A stretch of DNA of 64,000 nucleotides from Stagnimonas sp. (GTDB taxonomy: Bacteria > Pseudomonadota > Gammaproteobacteria > Nevskiales > Nevskiaceae): assembly GCA_030696045.1 (NCBI GenBank), contig JAUYNO010000021.1:1-64000 (forward strand), given 5' to 3'. The position numbers and the translations under genes are program-made. Shown here in pieces: positions 52,780 to 61,390 of the stretch. The notes under the pieces are model-generated. The model made no database searches, had not been told where the DNA came from, and saw only the letters and a list, made by a program, of their open reading frames with translations. Each line of letters begins with the position of its first letter. Position 1 is the stretch's first letter.

Positions 52780-54021
52780 CTAGGTAAACAGCAACACCCC
52801 GGCCGCCAGCCCCAGGCCGGTGGCCAGGAAGCCGCGCAGCACCGGCACCAGCAGCGCCCGGCCGCCGATCAGGGCGACGATGCCGGCCTTCGACACCAGG
52901 TTGGCACCGCAGGCGATGCTGATCGCCCGCACCGCCTCGGTGGTCTGCAACTGGCCCTGCTCGTGCATCTGCAGCGCCGACAGGGTGATCACATCGACAT
53001 CGGTGAGGCCGGACACCAGGGCCACCAGGTAGACGCCGCTGACGCCGGCCTGCTGGTTGAGCCAGGCCGAGGCCAGCAGCACCAGGCCGAACAGCAGGCC
53101 GAAGCCGAGCGCGGTGCGCAGCTCGATGGGATTGCTGACCTCCATCGCCGCCGCTTCCGGCGTCACCGCGATGCCGCGCCAGGCCTGCCAGGCCAGCGCC
53201 GCGCCACCCAGGAAGCCCAGTGCCAGCACCGGCGCCAGTTCGGCCAGCACCGCCCGGCCCATCACGGCGGTGAGCAGCAGCAGCCGCACCAGCACGGTCA
53301 GGTTGGCGATCAGGATCACCGCCAGCGCCACCGAGCGCAGCGCCGGCGACTGCCGGGCCTGGCGGCAATAGACCATGGTGGTGGCGGTGCTGGACACCGC
53401 GCCGCCGAGTACGCCCAGCAGCGGCGCGCCGCGCTGCTGGCCGAGCAGGCGGAAGGCGATGTAGGCCGCCAGGCCCATGCCCGAGATCAGCACCACCATC
53501 AGCCACATCCGGTAGGGATTGAGCACCGCGTAGGGGCCGTAGCCCTGATTCGGCAGCAGCGGCAGCACGATGGCGCTGATCAGCACGAACTGCAGGAAGG
53601 ACAGCAGGTCCTGCCGGGTCAGCTGCCGCGACAGGCCGTGCAGTTCGGTCTTGAAATACATCAGGCTGGTGGCGGCGAAGGCCAGCGCCACGCCCAGGTG
53701 CAGATGGCCGAACCAGAACAGCGCGCCCAGGCAGTAGCAGAGCACCGCCGCCAGCGGGGTGACGGTATCGGAGTCGTCGCCATTGGGGTCCGGGGTCGCG
53801 GTGCGCAGCATCACCGCCACCACCGCCAGCAAGCCGGCCGCCAGCGGCCAGGCGCTGGCGGCTTCCGCCGTCAGCAGGCCGGCGCTGGTGCCCAGCAGCG
53901 CGATCAGGGCGAAGCTGCGCAGGCCGCTGCGGGCATGCGGCCGGCGTTGCCGCTCCAGGCCCATCATCAGCCCCACGCCGAGGCTTATCAGGAAGGGCTG
54001 GGCTTCGCGCAATTCGTCCAT
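52780..54021 (-). CDS. MgtC/SapB family membrane protein with DUF4010
   Basis: A 413-aa protein with about 12 predicted helices. The N-terminal MgtC-like block is LISLGVGLMMGLERQRR; the remainder matches the DUF4010 extension (TPLAAVLCYCLGALFWFG, LVSGLTDVDVITLSAL). Function is unknown; MgtC-like proteins associate with Mg homeostasis. It starts 12 bases after the Pat gene stop, so HDAC-Pat-MgtC is likely one transcript. Confidence 0.87.
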   Translation of the reverse strand: MDELREAQPFLISLGVGLMMGLERQRRPHARSGLRSFALIALLGTSAGLLTAEAASAWPLAAGLLAVVAVMLRTATPDPNGDDSDTVTPLAAVLCYCLGALFWFGHLHLGVALAFAATSLMYFKTELHGLSRQLTRQDLLSFLQFVLISAIVLPLLPNQGYGPYAVLNPYRMWLMVVLISGMGLAAYIAFRLLGQQRGAPLLGVLGGAVSSTATTMVYCRQARQSPALRSVALAVILIANLTVLVRLLLLTAVMGRAVLAELAPVLALGFLGGAALAWQAWRGIAVTPEAAAMEVSNPIELRTALGFGLLFGLVLLASAWLNQQAGVSGVYLVALVSGLTDVDVITLSALQMHEQGQLQTTEAVRAISIACGANLVSKAGIVALIGGRALLVPVLRGFLATGLGLAAGVLLFT

Positions 54022-54033
54022 GGCGGTTCAGGT

Positions 54034-56304
54034 TCAGGGAGGGGCGTCGATCTCTACCCGCTGGCAGCCGGGCTCGTCCGGCTCTGGTCGCTGGCGGAAA
54101 CCGAGCCGGCGGGCCGCCGCCAGCATAGGCCGGTTCTCGGTCAGCACGGTGCCATGCACCTGGCCGATGCCCTGCTGCCAGGCGTGGTCGAGCAGGCGCC
54201 GCAGCAGTCGGCTGCCCAGGCCGCCCCGCGCATGGTCGTGGTGCACCAGCAGGGCGAATTCGGCCTGGCGGCCATCGGGATCGGCGATCAGGGTGGCGAT
54301 CGCCACCACTTCCTCGGCCCGCCCCTGCTCCGGCACCAGCACCAGGGACATCTCGCGGTCGTAGTCGATCTGGCTCATGCGCGCGCCCATGGCATGGCTG
54401 AACTGGCGGATGTAGATGAAGAAGCGCATGCGCACTTCCTCCGGGTCCAGTTTCCCCAGCAGGGCGATCAGCGCAGGTTCGTCGTCGGCGCGCACGGGGC
54501 GCAACTGGTAGCCACGGCCGTCGCGGCCTTCGAGGCGACCGCTGAGCGCCATCGGGTAGGGCGCCAGCACCAGCCGCTGCCGCTCCGGCGGCGGGGTCGG
54601 CGTCAGCCACAGCTCGGCCCCCGCCGCCAGCCAGCCGCCGTTGTCGTCCAGGCTCAGCTGCAGGCCCGCCAGTTCCGGCTGGTCGACCAGCAGCTGCGCC
54701 AGCTGCACCAGGGCCAGGCTCAAGGCCGGACGTTCACTGCCGCCGCCGGGCATCCCGGCCTGCTCCAGCCAGCGACCGGCCAGCAGCGGGTCCAATGGCG
54801 CGTAGGCATAAGCCGGCGGCCGCTCACTGCAGACCAGTTCCAGGTGCAGGCCCAGTTCCGGATGACTGAGGATGCTCAGCCGCAGCCGGCTGCTGGCGCC
54901 GGCCGGCGCCGGGGCCAGGCCATAGGCGCCCAGCAGCGGCGCCAGCTCGCTCGGCGCCAGCTGGCGAATGCCGCGCGTGACCAGTTCGCGCAGGCTCAGG
55001 CGCTGTTCGGCCGCCGCCGTGGGTGGCAGCGGCAGCGGCGGCGGGGTCTGGGTCAGCAGCTCGCGGCGGCGGTGGTATTCCCAGCGGTAGCGCAGTGCCC
55101 GCGCGGCGCCGTCGGCCGAGGTGAAGGTCGCCAGCCCGGCCTGGGCGCAGAGGCTGCGCGCCGGCTGCGCGGTCGCCAGCCCGAGCCAGACCGTCAGCAG
55201 CCGCGGGTCGGGGCTGGCCGCCAGCGGCGCGGCCAGTTCGAGATGGGCGGAGCCGGTGCCGGGGCTGTGCAGCAACAGCACCGCCGGCAGCGCCGGATCG
55301 GCCAGCAGCTGGCGCAGCACGGCCACCAGTTCGGCGGCGGAGCTGCTGCCGAAGTCGAGCGCGCCACCGGCATCGCGGAACGGCGGCAGGCGCTGGCGCA
55401 GCTCCGCGCTCAGGGGTAGCGGCGTCAGGCCCTGGCGGGCCAGGGCATCGACCCCGAGCGCGCAGATGCCGGCGCCATTGCCGATCACCAGGGCGCTGGC
55501 CTGTTGCAGGGCCGGCAGCCGCTGCAGGGCGGCGAGGGCGTCGAACAGGCCGGGCAGGCTCTCGCACTCGACCAGGCCGGCGCGGGCGAAGGCGGCCGAA
55601 CGCACCGGGTCGGGGCCACGGCCGATGCGCGCCGCCGGTTGCGATTGCAGTACCACCACCGGCTTGAGCCGGGCGCAGGCGCGCGCCGCCGACATGAACT
55701 TGCGGCCGCTGCGGATGCTGCTCAGCTGCAGCACCACACCCTGGCTGCGCGGATCGAGGGCGGCGTAGTCGAGCAGGTCGGCGACATCGACATCGGCCTC
55801 GGCGCCGCTGATCGCCACCCAGGAGAAGCCCAGGTGGCGGCCGGCGGCCCAGTCCAGCGCGGCGGCGGCAATCGACTGCGATTGCGCGATCAGCGCCAGG
55901 CCGCCGTCGGCCGGCGCGCAGGGGAAGCTGGTGGCGCGCAAGCCCAGCGCCGGATGGGCGACGCCACCGGCGCGCGGCCCGAGCAGGCGCAGGCCGGAGC
56001 GGCGGGTCTGCTCCAGCAACGCCCGGCCGGGCGTCGCGGCCTGGGGCCAGAGCAGGGCCTGGCAGCCGCGCTCGCCGAGCCGCGCCAGCAGCTCGACGCT
56101 GGCCAGGGCCGGATCGGCGATCAGCGCCAGCAGGCGCTGGGCACCCTGGGGCCAGTCTGCGAGTGCCGTGTCGCAGGCATGGAAGCGCGGGCCCAGGCTG
56201 CCGCGCAGCTGCTCGACCAGCTGCGCCGTGCCGGCCTCGCTGGCGCTGCCGATGCAGACCACCGCGTCCGGGCGCAGCAGGGCATCGAGATGGCGGATGC
56301 TCAC
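54034..56304 (-). CDS. Pat-type protein lysine acetyltransferase (acyl-CoA synthetase-like plus GNAT)
   Basis: A 756-aa two-module protein. Residues 1-580 resemble NDP-forming acyl-CoA synthetase: CoA-binding-like and succinyl-CoA ligase-like folds (ALVIGNGAGICALGVDAL, VAISGAEADVDVADLLDYAA), then a short ATP-grasp-like segment. The C-terminal GNAT domain (about 590-750) has MRFFIYIRQFSHAMGARMSQ and ARGGLGSRLLRRLLDHA, the acetyl-CoA pyrophosphate loop. It is shorter than E. coli PatZ (886 aa), mainly in the ATP-grasp part. The GTG start at 56304 overlaps the deacetylase stop. The much longer frame through the deacetylase region is not used. Such enzymes acetylate acetyl-CoA synthetase and other targets. 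Confidence 0.85.
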   Translation of the reverse strand: MSIRHLDALLRPDAVVCIGSASEAGTAQLVEQLRGSLGPRFHACDTALADWPQGAQRLLALIADPALASVELLARLGERGCQALLWPQAATPGRALLEQTRRSGLRLLGPRAGGVAHPALGLRATSFPCAPADGGLALIAQSQSIAAAALDWAAGRHLGFSWVAISGAEADVDVADLLDYAALDPRSQGVVLQLSSIRSGRKFMSAARACARLKPVVVLQSQPAARIGRGPDPVRSAAFARAGLVECESLPGLFDALAALQRLPALQQASALVIGNGAGICALGVDALARQGLTPLPLSAELRQRLPPFRDAGGALDFGSSSAAELVAVLRQLLADPALPAVLLLHSPGTGSAHLELAAPLAASPDPRLLTVWLGLATAQPARSLCAQAGLATFTSADGAARALRYRWEYHRRRELLTQTPPPLPLPPTAAAEQRLSLRELVTRGIRQLAPSELAPLLGAYGLAPAPAGASSRLRLSILSHPELGLHLELVCSERPPAYAYAPLDPLLAGRWLEQAGMPGGGSERPALSLALVQLAQLLVDQPELAGLQLSLDDNGGWLAAGAELWLTPTPPPERQRLVLAPYPMALSGRLEGRDGRGYQLRPVRADDEPALIALLGKLDPEEVRMRFFIYIRQFSHAMGARMSQIDYDREMSLVLVPEQGRAEEVVAIATLIADPDGRQAEFALLVHHDHARGGLGSRLLRRLLDHAWQQGIGQVHGTVLTENRPMLAAARRLGFRQRPEPDEPGCQRVEIDAPP

Positions 56305-57242
56305 GCCGGCAGCTCGTCGCCGAGGAAGGGCAGCAGGAAGGCTTCCACCGAACGCGCCAGCACGTGCACCTCGTAGCCGCCTTCGAGGCTGGCCACCACC
56401 CGGCCCGGGCAGCAGCTCTCGGCGACGCCGCCGATCACGCCGCCGAGCCAGCGGAAGTCCTCGAAGCCCAGGCGCAGGTCGGCGAGCGGGTCCTGGGCGT
56501 GGGCGTCGAAGCCGGCGGAGACCAGGATCAGCTCCGGTTGCAGGCGCTGTAGCGCCGGCAGCCAATGCTCGCTCACCGCCTGGCGGAAGGCCTTGCCGTC
56601 GCTGTAGGCCGGCAGCGGCACGTCGATCAGGTTGCGGGCCTCCGGCGCGCCGGCCCAGTGCGGGTAGAGCGGATCCTGGTAGGTCGAGAACAGCCAGACG
56701 CGGTCGTCGTTCTTGAAGATATCGGCGGTGCCGTTGCCGTAGTGGACATCGAAATCGAGGATGGCGATGCGCCGCAGGCCGCGCGCCAGCGCATGGCCGG
56801 CGGCGACCGCGATATTGTTGAAGAAGCAGAAGCCCATGGCGCGGTCGCGCTCGCAGTGATGGCCGGGCGGCCGCACCGCGCAGAAGGCGAGACCGGCCTT
56901 GCCGTCGAGCACCAGGTCGACGCCGAGCACGCCGGCACCGGCGGCGCGCAGGGCCGCCGCCAGGGTGTGCTGGCCGTGCACGGTGTCGGCGTCGAGCGCC
57001 ACCGTCTTGCCGGCGGCACCGAGCTGGAACTGCTGTTCGACGTGGGCGGCGCCGTGCACCCGCAGCAACGCCTCCACGGTCGCCAGCGGCGCCTCGTGCT
57101 GCTGCAGGAAGTCGTAGACGCCACTGATCCGCAGCCGGTCGGTGATCGCGTGCAGGCGCAGCGGCGATTCCGGGTGCAGCGCGCCCATCTCGTGCCGCAG
57201 GCAATCGGGGTGGCTGATCCAGGCAAGGGGACGGTAGGTCAT
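56301..57242 (-). CDS. Class II HDAC/AcuC-like deacetylase
   Basis: A 313-aa zinc hydrolase of the arginase/deacetylase superfamily. The active site shows RPPGHHCERDRAMGFCFFNN with tandem His, the Zn ligands Asp and His in LDFDVHYGNGTADIF, and Asp in VSAGFDAHAQDPLA; LEGGYE is near the end. It probably removes acetyl groups from lysine or from polyamines. It overlaps the acetyltransferase gene by 4 bases. The ATG at 57242 (MTYRPLAWISHPDC) is the family start. An FNR-type box lies 38 bp upstream. Confidence 0.92.
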   Translation of the reverse strand: MTYRPLAWISHPDCLRHEMGALHPESPLRLHAITDRLRISGVYDFLQQHEAPLATVEALLRVHGAAHVEQQFQLGAAGKTVALDADTVHGQHTLAAALRAAGAGVLGVDLVLDGKAGLAFCAVRPPGHHCERDRAMGFCFFNNIAVAAGHALARGLRRIAILDFDVHYGNGTADIFKNDDRVWLFSTYQDPLYPHWAGAPEARNLIDVPLPAYSDGKAFRQAVSEHWLPALQRLQPELILVSAGFDAHAQDPLADLRLGFEDFRWLGGVIGGVAESCCPGRVVASLEGGYEVHVLARSVEAFLLPFLGDELPA

Positions 57243-57279
57243 GGCTACCCAGTCTGCGAGGGCGGGTTCGCCGACAGCA

Positions 57280-57293
57280 TTGACCGGGATCAA
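57280..57293. promoter_or_regulatory. FNR-type box between the deacetylase operon and the short gene/fixL
   Basis: TTGAC-CGGG-ATCAA matches at 9 of 10. Its centre is 45 bp from the deacetylase ATG on the minus strand and 83 bp from the short ORF on the plus strand. A TACGGT -10-like hexamer at 57321-57326 supports rightward transcription. Confidence 0.7.
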
Positions 57294-57368
57294 TGCCGGC
57301 GGGCGCGGCGACTGGGAGTCTACGGTGGCCCGCAGCCGCCGGCATCACCAAGCACCAAGGAGTCAGCG

Positions 57369-57467
57369 ATGAGCATCGTGCAATGGCAGCCGTTCCGCGC
57401 AACGGATCATCTGCTGGCCCGCAAGGCCGCGCCGGCCCAGATCCCGACCCCGATCCCGGTTCAGTGA
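57369..57467 (+). CDS. 32-aa small protein with an Hsp20-like N-terminus
   Basis: ATG at 57369 with AAGGAG at ideal spacing encodes [20 protein letters not shown] and ends PIPVQ-stop at 57467. The opening MSIV-x-W-x-PFR is how many small heat-shock (Hsp20) proteins begin, but no alpha-crystallin domain follows. It could be a remnant of an hsp20 gene or a real small protein. It sits between an FNR-type box and fixL. Confidence 0.5.
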   Translation: MSIVQWQPFRATDHLLARKAAPAQIPTPIPVQ

Positions 57468-57510
57468 AGCCGCAGCTCACGGCGCCAGTCCAGCCTTTAG
57501 ACTGGCGCCA

Positions 57511-59019
57511 ATGCCCCGTGATAAATCCTCCGACCCAGGTCGGCGCATGAGCGCCGCCGGCGATCGCTTTGGCGCCCTGATGGACGCCGCGGTCGATGCC
57601 ATCGTGCTGGCCGACGGCCGTGGCCGCATCACCGAGTTCAACCGCGCCGCGCAGCGGATGTTCGGCTACACCCCGGAGGAAGTGCTGGGCCAGAACCTCA
57701 ACGTCCTGATGCCCGACCCCGACCGGCGCCGGCACGACCGCTATATCGGGCATTACCAGCAGACCGGCGAGGCCCGCATCATCGGCATCGGCCGCGAGGT
57801 GACGGCGCTGCGCAAGGACGGCAGCACCCTGCCGGTGGAGCTGTCGGTCGGCGAGTTCCGCATCGGCGACGAGCCCGGCTATGTCGGCATCCTGCGCAAT
57901 GTCAGCGAGCGCCGGCGGCAGCTGAGCCGCATCGAGCGGCAGGCCGAGGAGCTGCGCCTGATCTTCCAGGACGCGCCGACGCCGATGCTCATCACCGATC
58001 CCGCCGGCCATATCCTCAAGGCCAACCGGGCCTGCTGCGAGCTGCTCGGCTACAACGTCGAGCAGGTGCACGGGGTGCGGCAGTCGGAGCTGCTGCACCC
58101 GGATGACCGCGAGCTGGCGCTGTCTCATTTGCGGGCGCTCGGCCAGGGCGCCACCGCCTTCGAGAGCGAGCTGCGCTACCTGCGCCAGAACGGCAGCGTG
58201 CTGCACACCGTCACCTATGCCGCGCTCAGCGGCAGCGGCGCCGGCGGACTGGTGATCAGCGAACTGGTCGATCGCACCGCCCTGCTCAGCGCCGAGCACG
58301 AGGCCGAGGAGCTGCGCTCGCGGCTCGCCCATGCCGGCCGCATCGGCACCCTGGGCGAGATGGTCAGCGGCATTGCCCACGAGGTGAACCAGCCACTCAC
58401 CGCCATCGCCAACTACGCCAGCGCCTGCCGGCGCCTGGTGCAGAGCGGGCAGTCGAAACCCGAGGAGCTGGTCACCACCCTGGAGAAGATCAGCGCCCAG
58501 GCCGAGCGCGCCGGCCAGGTGATCCGGGGTCTGCGCAGCCTCACCCGCAAGCGCGACGCGGTGCGCGAGCCGCTGGACTGCAACCAGCTGATCACCGAGG
58601 TGGCGCGGCTGCTGGAGTTCGAACTGCGCAACAGCGGCTGGCGCCTGCTGCTGAATCTGGCGCCCAAGCTGCCGACGGTGATGGGCGACGGCGTGCAGTT
58701 GCAGCAGGTGGTGCTGAACTTGGTCCGCAACGGCATCGAGGCGATGAGCGAGCGCGCCAGTGGCGACTTCATCCGGGTGGAGACCGCCGTCACCGCCGCC
58801 GGTGCGGTCGAGATCACGGTCAGCGACTGCGGCCCGGGCATTTCCGAGAGCGTCGAGGCGCATCTGTTCGAGCCGTTCTACACCACCAAGCATCAGGGCA
58901 TGGGCCTGGGCCTGTCGATCTGCCAGTCCATCGTCGCTGCCCACGGCGGCGAGATGAGCTACCGTGGCAATGCACAGGGCGGCGCCAGCTTCACCGTGCG
59001 CCTGCCGACAGCGGACTAG
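57511..59019 (+). CDS. fixL: Oxygen sensor histidine kinase FixL
   Basis: A 502-aa soluble PAS-PAS-HK protein. The first PAS has FixL heme-PAS features: [20 protein letters not shown], then [20 protein letters not shown] with the candidate heme His, and [15 protein letters not shown]. The second PAS (about 155-265) is generic. HisKA has [21 protein letters not shown]; HATPase has N-box LVRNGIEAM and [13 protein letters not shown]. Oxygen bound to heme should switch the kinase off. fixJ follows 15 bp after. An internal ATG at 57547 is an alternative start. Confidence 0.93.
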   Translation: MPRDKSSDPGRRMSAAGDRFGALMDAAVDAIVLADGRGRITEFNRAAQRMFGYTPEEVLGQNLNVLMPDPDRRRHDRYIGHYQQTGEARIIGIGREVTALRKDGSTLPVELSVGEFRIGDEPGYVGILRNVSERRRQLSRIERQAEELRLIFQDAPTPMLITDPAGHILKANRACCELLGYNVEQVHGVRQSELLHPDDRELALSHLRALGQGATAFESELRYLRQNGSVLHTVTYAALSGSGAGGLVISELVDRTALLSAEHEAEELRSRLAHAGRIGTLGEMVSGIAHEVNQPLTAIANYASACRRLVQSGQSKPEELVTTLEKISAQAERAGQVIRGLRSLTRKRDAVREPLDCNQLITEVARLLEFELRNSGWRLLLNLAPKLPTVMGDGVQLQQVVLNLVRNGIEAMSERASGDFIRVETAVTAAGAVEITVSDCGPGISESVEAHLFEPFYTTKHQGMGLGLSICQSIVAAHGGEMSYRGNAQGGASFTVRLPTAD

Positions 59020-59034
59020 CGAGCGGGGAGTCGC

Positions 59035-59658
59035 ATGGATTTTGGAATGGTGTTCATCGTCGACGACGAGGAGGCGGTGCGCGACAGCATCGCCATGCTG
59101 CTGCGCTCGGTCGGCTTGCCGACCCGTACCTATCCCGATGCCGCGGTGTTCCTGCGCGAGCACCAGCCGGAGCTGCCGGGCTGTCTGGTGCTGGACGTGC
59201 GCATGCCGCGCATGAGCGGGCTGGAGCTGCAGCAGGAGCTGAACCGGCGCGGCTGGACCCTGCCGGTGATCTTCATCACCGGCCACGGCGACGTGCCGAT
59301 GGCGGTCGAGGCCATGCGCGCCGGCGCGCTGGATTTCCTGCAGAAGCCATTCAAGGACGACGAGTTGATCCGCCGGGTGCAGAAGGCGCTGCGGCAGGAT
59401 GCCGAGGAAAGGGCGCAGCTGCGCGAGCGCGAGCAGCTGCGGCAACGCTTCGAGGAGCTCACCCCGCGCGAGGCCGAGGTCGCCCGCCTGATCGTCGCCG
59501 GCCAGGCCAACAAGGCGGTGGCGCTGGACCTGGGCCTGAGCGAGCGCACGGTGGAGCTGCACCGCGCCCACCTGATGCAGAAGATGGGCGCCCGCAGCCT
59601 GGCGCAGCTGGTACAGATGCTGCTGCGGCTGGATGGGCCTGGGCCGGGCCAGGGCTGA
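59035..59658 (+). CDS. fixJ: Response regulator FixJ
   Basis: A 207-aa two-domain regulator. Receiver with phospho-Asp in LVLDVRMPRMSG, Thr in FITGHGDVPMAVEAM and Lys in FLQKPFKD, then a LuxR-type HTH (about 145-200; LTPREAEVARLIVAGQANKA and LSERTVELHRAHLMQKM). The GGGGAG before ATG 59035 is a good ribosome site. Phospho-FixJ activates fixK/cco genes in other bacteria. The last codons are repeated downstream. Confidence 0.95.
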   Translation: MDFGMVFIVDDEEAVRDSIAMLLRSVGLPTRTYPDAAVFLREHQPELPGCLVLDVRMPRMSGLELQQELNRRGWTLPVIFITGHGDVPMAVEAMRAGALDFLQKPFKDDELIRRVQKALRQDAEERAQLREREQLRQRFEELTPREAEVARLIVAGQANKAVALDLGLSERTVELHRAHLMQKMGARSLAQLVQMLLRLDGPGPGQG

Positions 59659-59955
59659 TTCCGCCAGGAGCCGTTGGCCCGGGGCATCTGCTCCACGGCG
59701 CATGGAATGCGCCCTACCGGGGCGCCGGTGCGGGGAGGTCGTGAGCATCCGTAGGGTGGGCTCAAGCCCACCAGCTTCTCTGCACGCTGGCTGACTGGTG
59801 GGCTGAAGCCCACCCTACTCCGCTGGATGGCCCGGGGCCCGGCCAGGGCTGATTCCGCCAGTAGGGCGCGCTATGCGCGCCGTTGGCCCAGGGCATCTGC
59901 TCCACGGCGCATGGAATGCGCCCTACCGGGGCGCCGGTGCGGGGAGGTCGTGAGC
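59628..59955 (+). repeat. Tandem duplication of the fixJ 3' end with palindromic repeats
   Basis: The 76-bp stretch at 59671-59746 is repeated at 59880-59955 with one mismatch, and the bases of the fixJ tail (GCCAGGGCTGATTCCGCCAG) recur at 59841-59860. Between the copies is a pair of palindromic units, GTAGGGTGGGCT...AGCCCACC (59751-59775) and GGTGGGCT...AGCCCACCCTAC (59797-59818). This is a local duplication plus interspersed REP-like elements. Confidence 0.75.
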
Positions 59956-60066
59956 CATCACGGAGCGGACTAGGTACTTGCCGCAGTCCGCCTGCGGAAA
60001 CTCCGGATTTTCCCGCTCGCCCCGCCCCGGCAAGCTGGCTCCCAGTTCAAACCGCTGGAGCCCGCC
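59659..60066. other. fixJ-fnr intergenic region
   Basis: A 408-bp gap with no supported gene. It contains the duplicated fixJ tail and REP-like palindromes at 59697-59717, 59751-59818 and 59906-59926. No FNR box was found directly before fnr. Confidence 0.6.
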
Positions 60067-60822
60067 ATGGCCTTCGACACCCTCAGCAAGGATTTCTCCG
60101 CCCCCGCCATCCGCAGCGCCTGCACGCTCTGCCCGGTGGGTGGCAACTGCGTGACCGGCGGGCTGCCGGCGGCCGACATGCAGCGCTGGGCCGGGGTGAT
60201 GATCCCGCACCTGCCGCTGGCGCAGGTCGGCAAGCAGCTGTACGCCGCCGGCGCCAATGCCGACTGCGTCTACGTGGTGCGCGCCGGCTGCATCAAGACC
60301 TATACCGTCGATGGCGAAGGCAACGAGCGGGTGCGCGGCTTCTTCCTGCCGGGCGACGTGGTCGGCCTCGATGCCATCGGCATCGGCCACTATCCGGAGA
60401 ACGCCGTCACCGTGGTCGCAGCCCAGGTCTGCCGGGTTTCCAAGGGCCAGTTGCAGGGCCTGCTGGCCAGCGCGCCGGCGCTCAATATGCGGGTGATGGA
60501 GCGGCTCACCCGCGACCTGCGCCTGGCCCTGGCCCTGGGCGGTGACTACAGCGCCGAGCAGCGGGTCGCGGCCTTCCTGCTGCACATCCAGGAACGCCTG
60601 GGCGGCAAGGCCAATGTGCTGAAGCTGCCGATGAGCCGGCGCGACATCGGCAGCTATCTGCGACTGGCCACCGAGACCGTCTGCCGCACCCTGACCAAGC
60701 TGGAGGAGCGCGGCTGGATCATCTCCGCCGACAAGACCGTGACCCTGCGCGAGCCGGCTGCGCTGTGGGCCGTGGCGGAGCCGGTCGGCATCTGCCGCCC
60801 GCGCCTGCGCCTTGCCGCCTGA
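60067..60822 (+). CDS. fnr: FNR-type oxygen-sensing transcriptional regulator
   Basis: A 251-aa CRP/FNR protein. Three N-terminal Cys in CTLCPVGGNC (residues 19-28; C-x2-C-x5-C) plus a fourth in AAQVCRVSKG (near 122) match the [4Fe-4S] ligands of FNR, so it should be O2-sensitive. The cNMP-like domain and dimer helix follow; the HTH (SRRDIGSYLRLATETVCRTL) has the E-T-V-x-R recognition helix that contacts TTGAT half sites, consistent with the boxes in this window. The ATG at 60067 sits at a GCC-ATG context. It follows fixJ. Confidence 0.92.
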   Translation: MAFDTLSKDFSAPAIRSACTLCPVGGNCVTGGLPAADMQRWAGVMIPHLPLAQVGKQLYAAGANADCVYVVRAGCIKTYTVDGEGNERVRGFFLPGDVVGLDAIGIGHYPENAVTVVAAQVCRVSKGQLQGLLASAPALNMRVMERLTRDLRLALALGGDYSAEQRVAAFLLHIQERLGGKANVLKLPMSRRDIGSYLRLATETVCRTLTKLEERGWIISADKTVTLREPAALWAVAEPVGICRPRLRLAA

Positions 60823-61390
60823 ACCCGCCGAATCCGGGCGTCTGGAGATTTCGCTACGCCAGGTCCAGCAGCTGTTCAACTCGCTGGACCCGGCGCCCTT
60901 CCACGAGCGCGAGCTCGACCTCGGGGCCGAGACCTATCTGCTCAGTTGGGTCCAGGAATTGCCGGCCGAGGCAGCGCTGGAACTGAGCCTGCACCTGACC
61001 GAGGCGCCGCCACCGCAGGAATCGCCGCACTGGATCGAGGACGCCGTCCACCACCATTTCGCCGAACGGGAACGGCTGAAGCGGAGGGAACTGCGAGCCC
61101 TGTTGCGGCAGGGGCGGGTCAGCCTGGCCATCGGCCTGGCCTTTCTCGCGGTCTGCCTGTTGCTCAGCCGTTGGCTACTGGGCCTGGGCCCGGACGGCGT
61201 GCTCGCCAGCCTGCTACGCGAAAGCTTCCTGGTGGCTGGCTGGGTGGCGCTGTGGCGGCCACTGCAAATCTACCTCTACGACTGGTGGCCGCTGCTGGGC
61301 CAGGCGCGGCTGCTGCGGCGGATGAGCGCGATGCCGGTGCGGGTGGTCGTCGGCGCCGCCGCGCCGCAGTCCGGCCTCGTCCACGCCTGA
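60812..61390 (+). CDS. Hypothetical membrane protein
   Basis: A 192-aa protein with a cytoplasmic N-terminal domain (about 100 residues; SLRQVQQLFNSLDPAPFHERELD) and two TM helices (about 104-122 and 140-158). TTG at 60812 overlaps the fnr stop. Only the region to 61390 is in frame; its 3' 177 bp overlap the 3' end of the convergent sigma-factor gene. No known family is recognised. Confidence 0.65.
   Translation: MPPEPAESGRLEISLRQVQQLFNSLDPAPFHERELDLGAETYLLSWVQELPAEAALELSLHLTEAPPPQESPHWIEDAVHHHFAERERLKRRELRALLRQGRVSLAIGLAFLAVCLLLSRWLLGLGPDGVLASLLRESFLVAGWVALWRPLQIYLYDWWPLLGQARLLRRMSAMPVRVVVGAAAPQSGLVHA

Noticed and set aside
52963-55419. An 818-codon plus-strand frame rich in Gln, Arg and His
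   Set aside because: It is antisense to the MgtC and Pat genes and has the composition of a GC-rich shadow frame with no domain.
54034-59748. A 1904-codon open frame on the minus strand spanning the acetyltransferase, deacetylase and fixLJ region
   Set aside because: Only its last 756 codons have the Pat-type protein; the rest is antisense or out of frame to well-supported deacetylase, FixL and FixJ genes. Long spurious frames are expected at this GC content.
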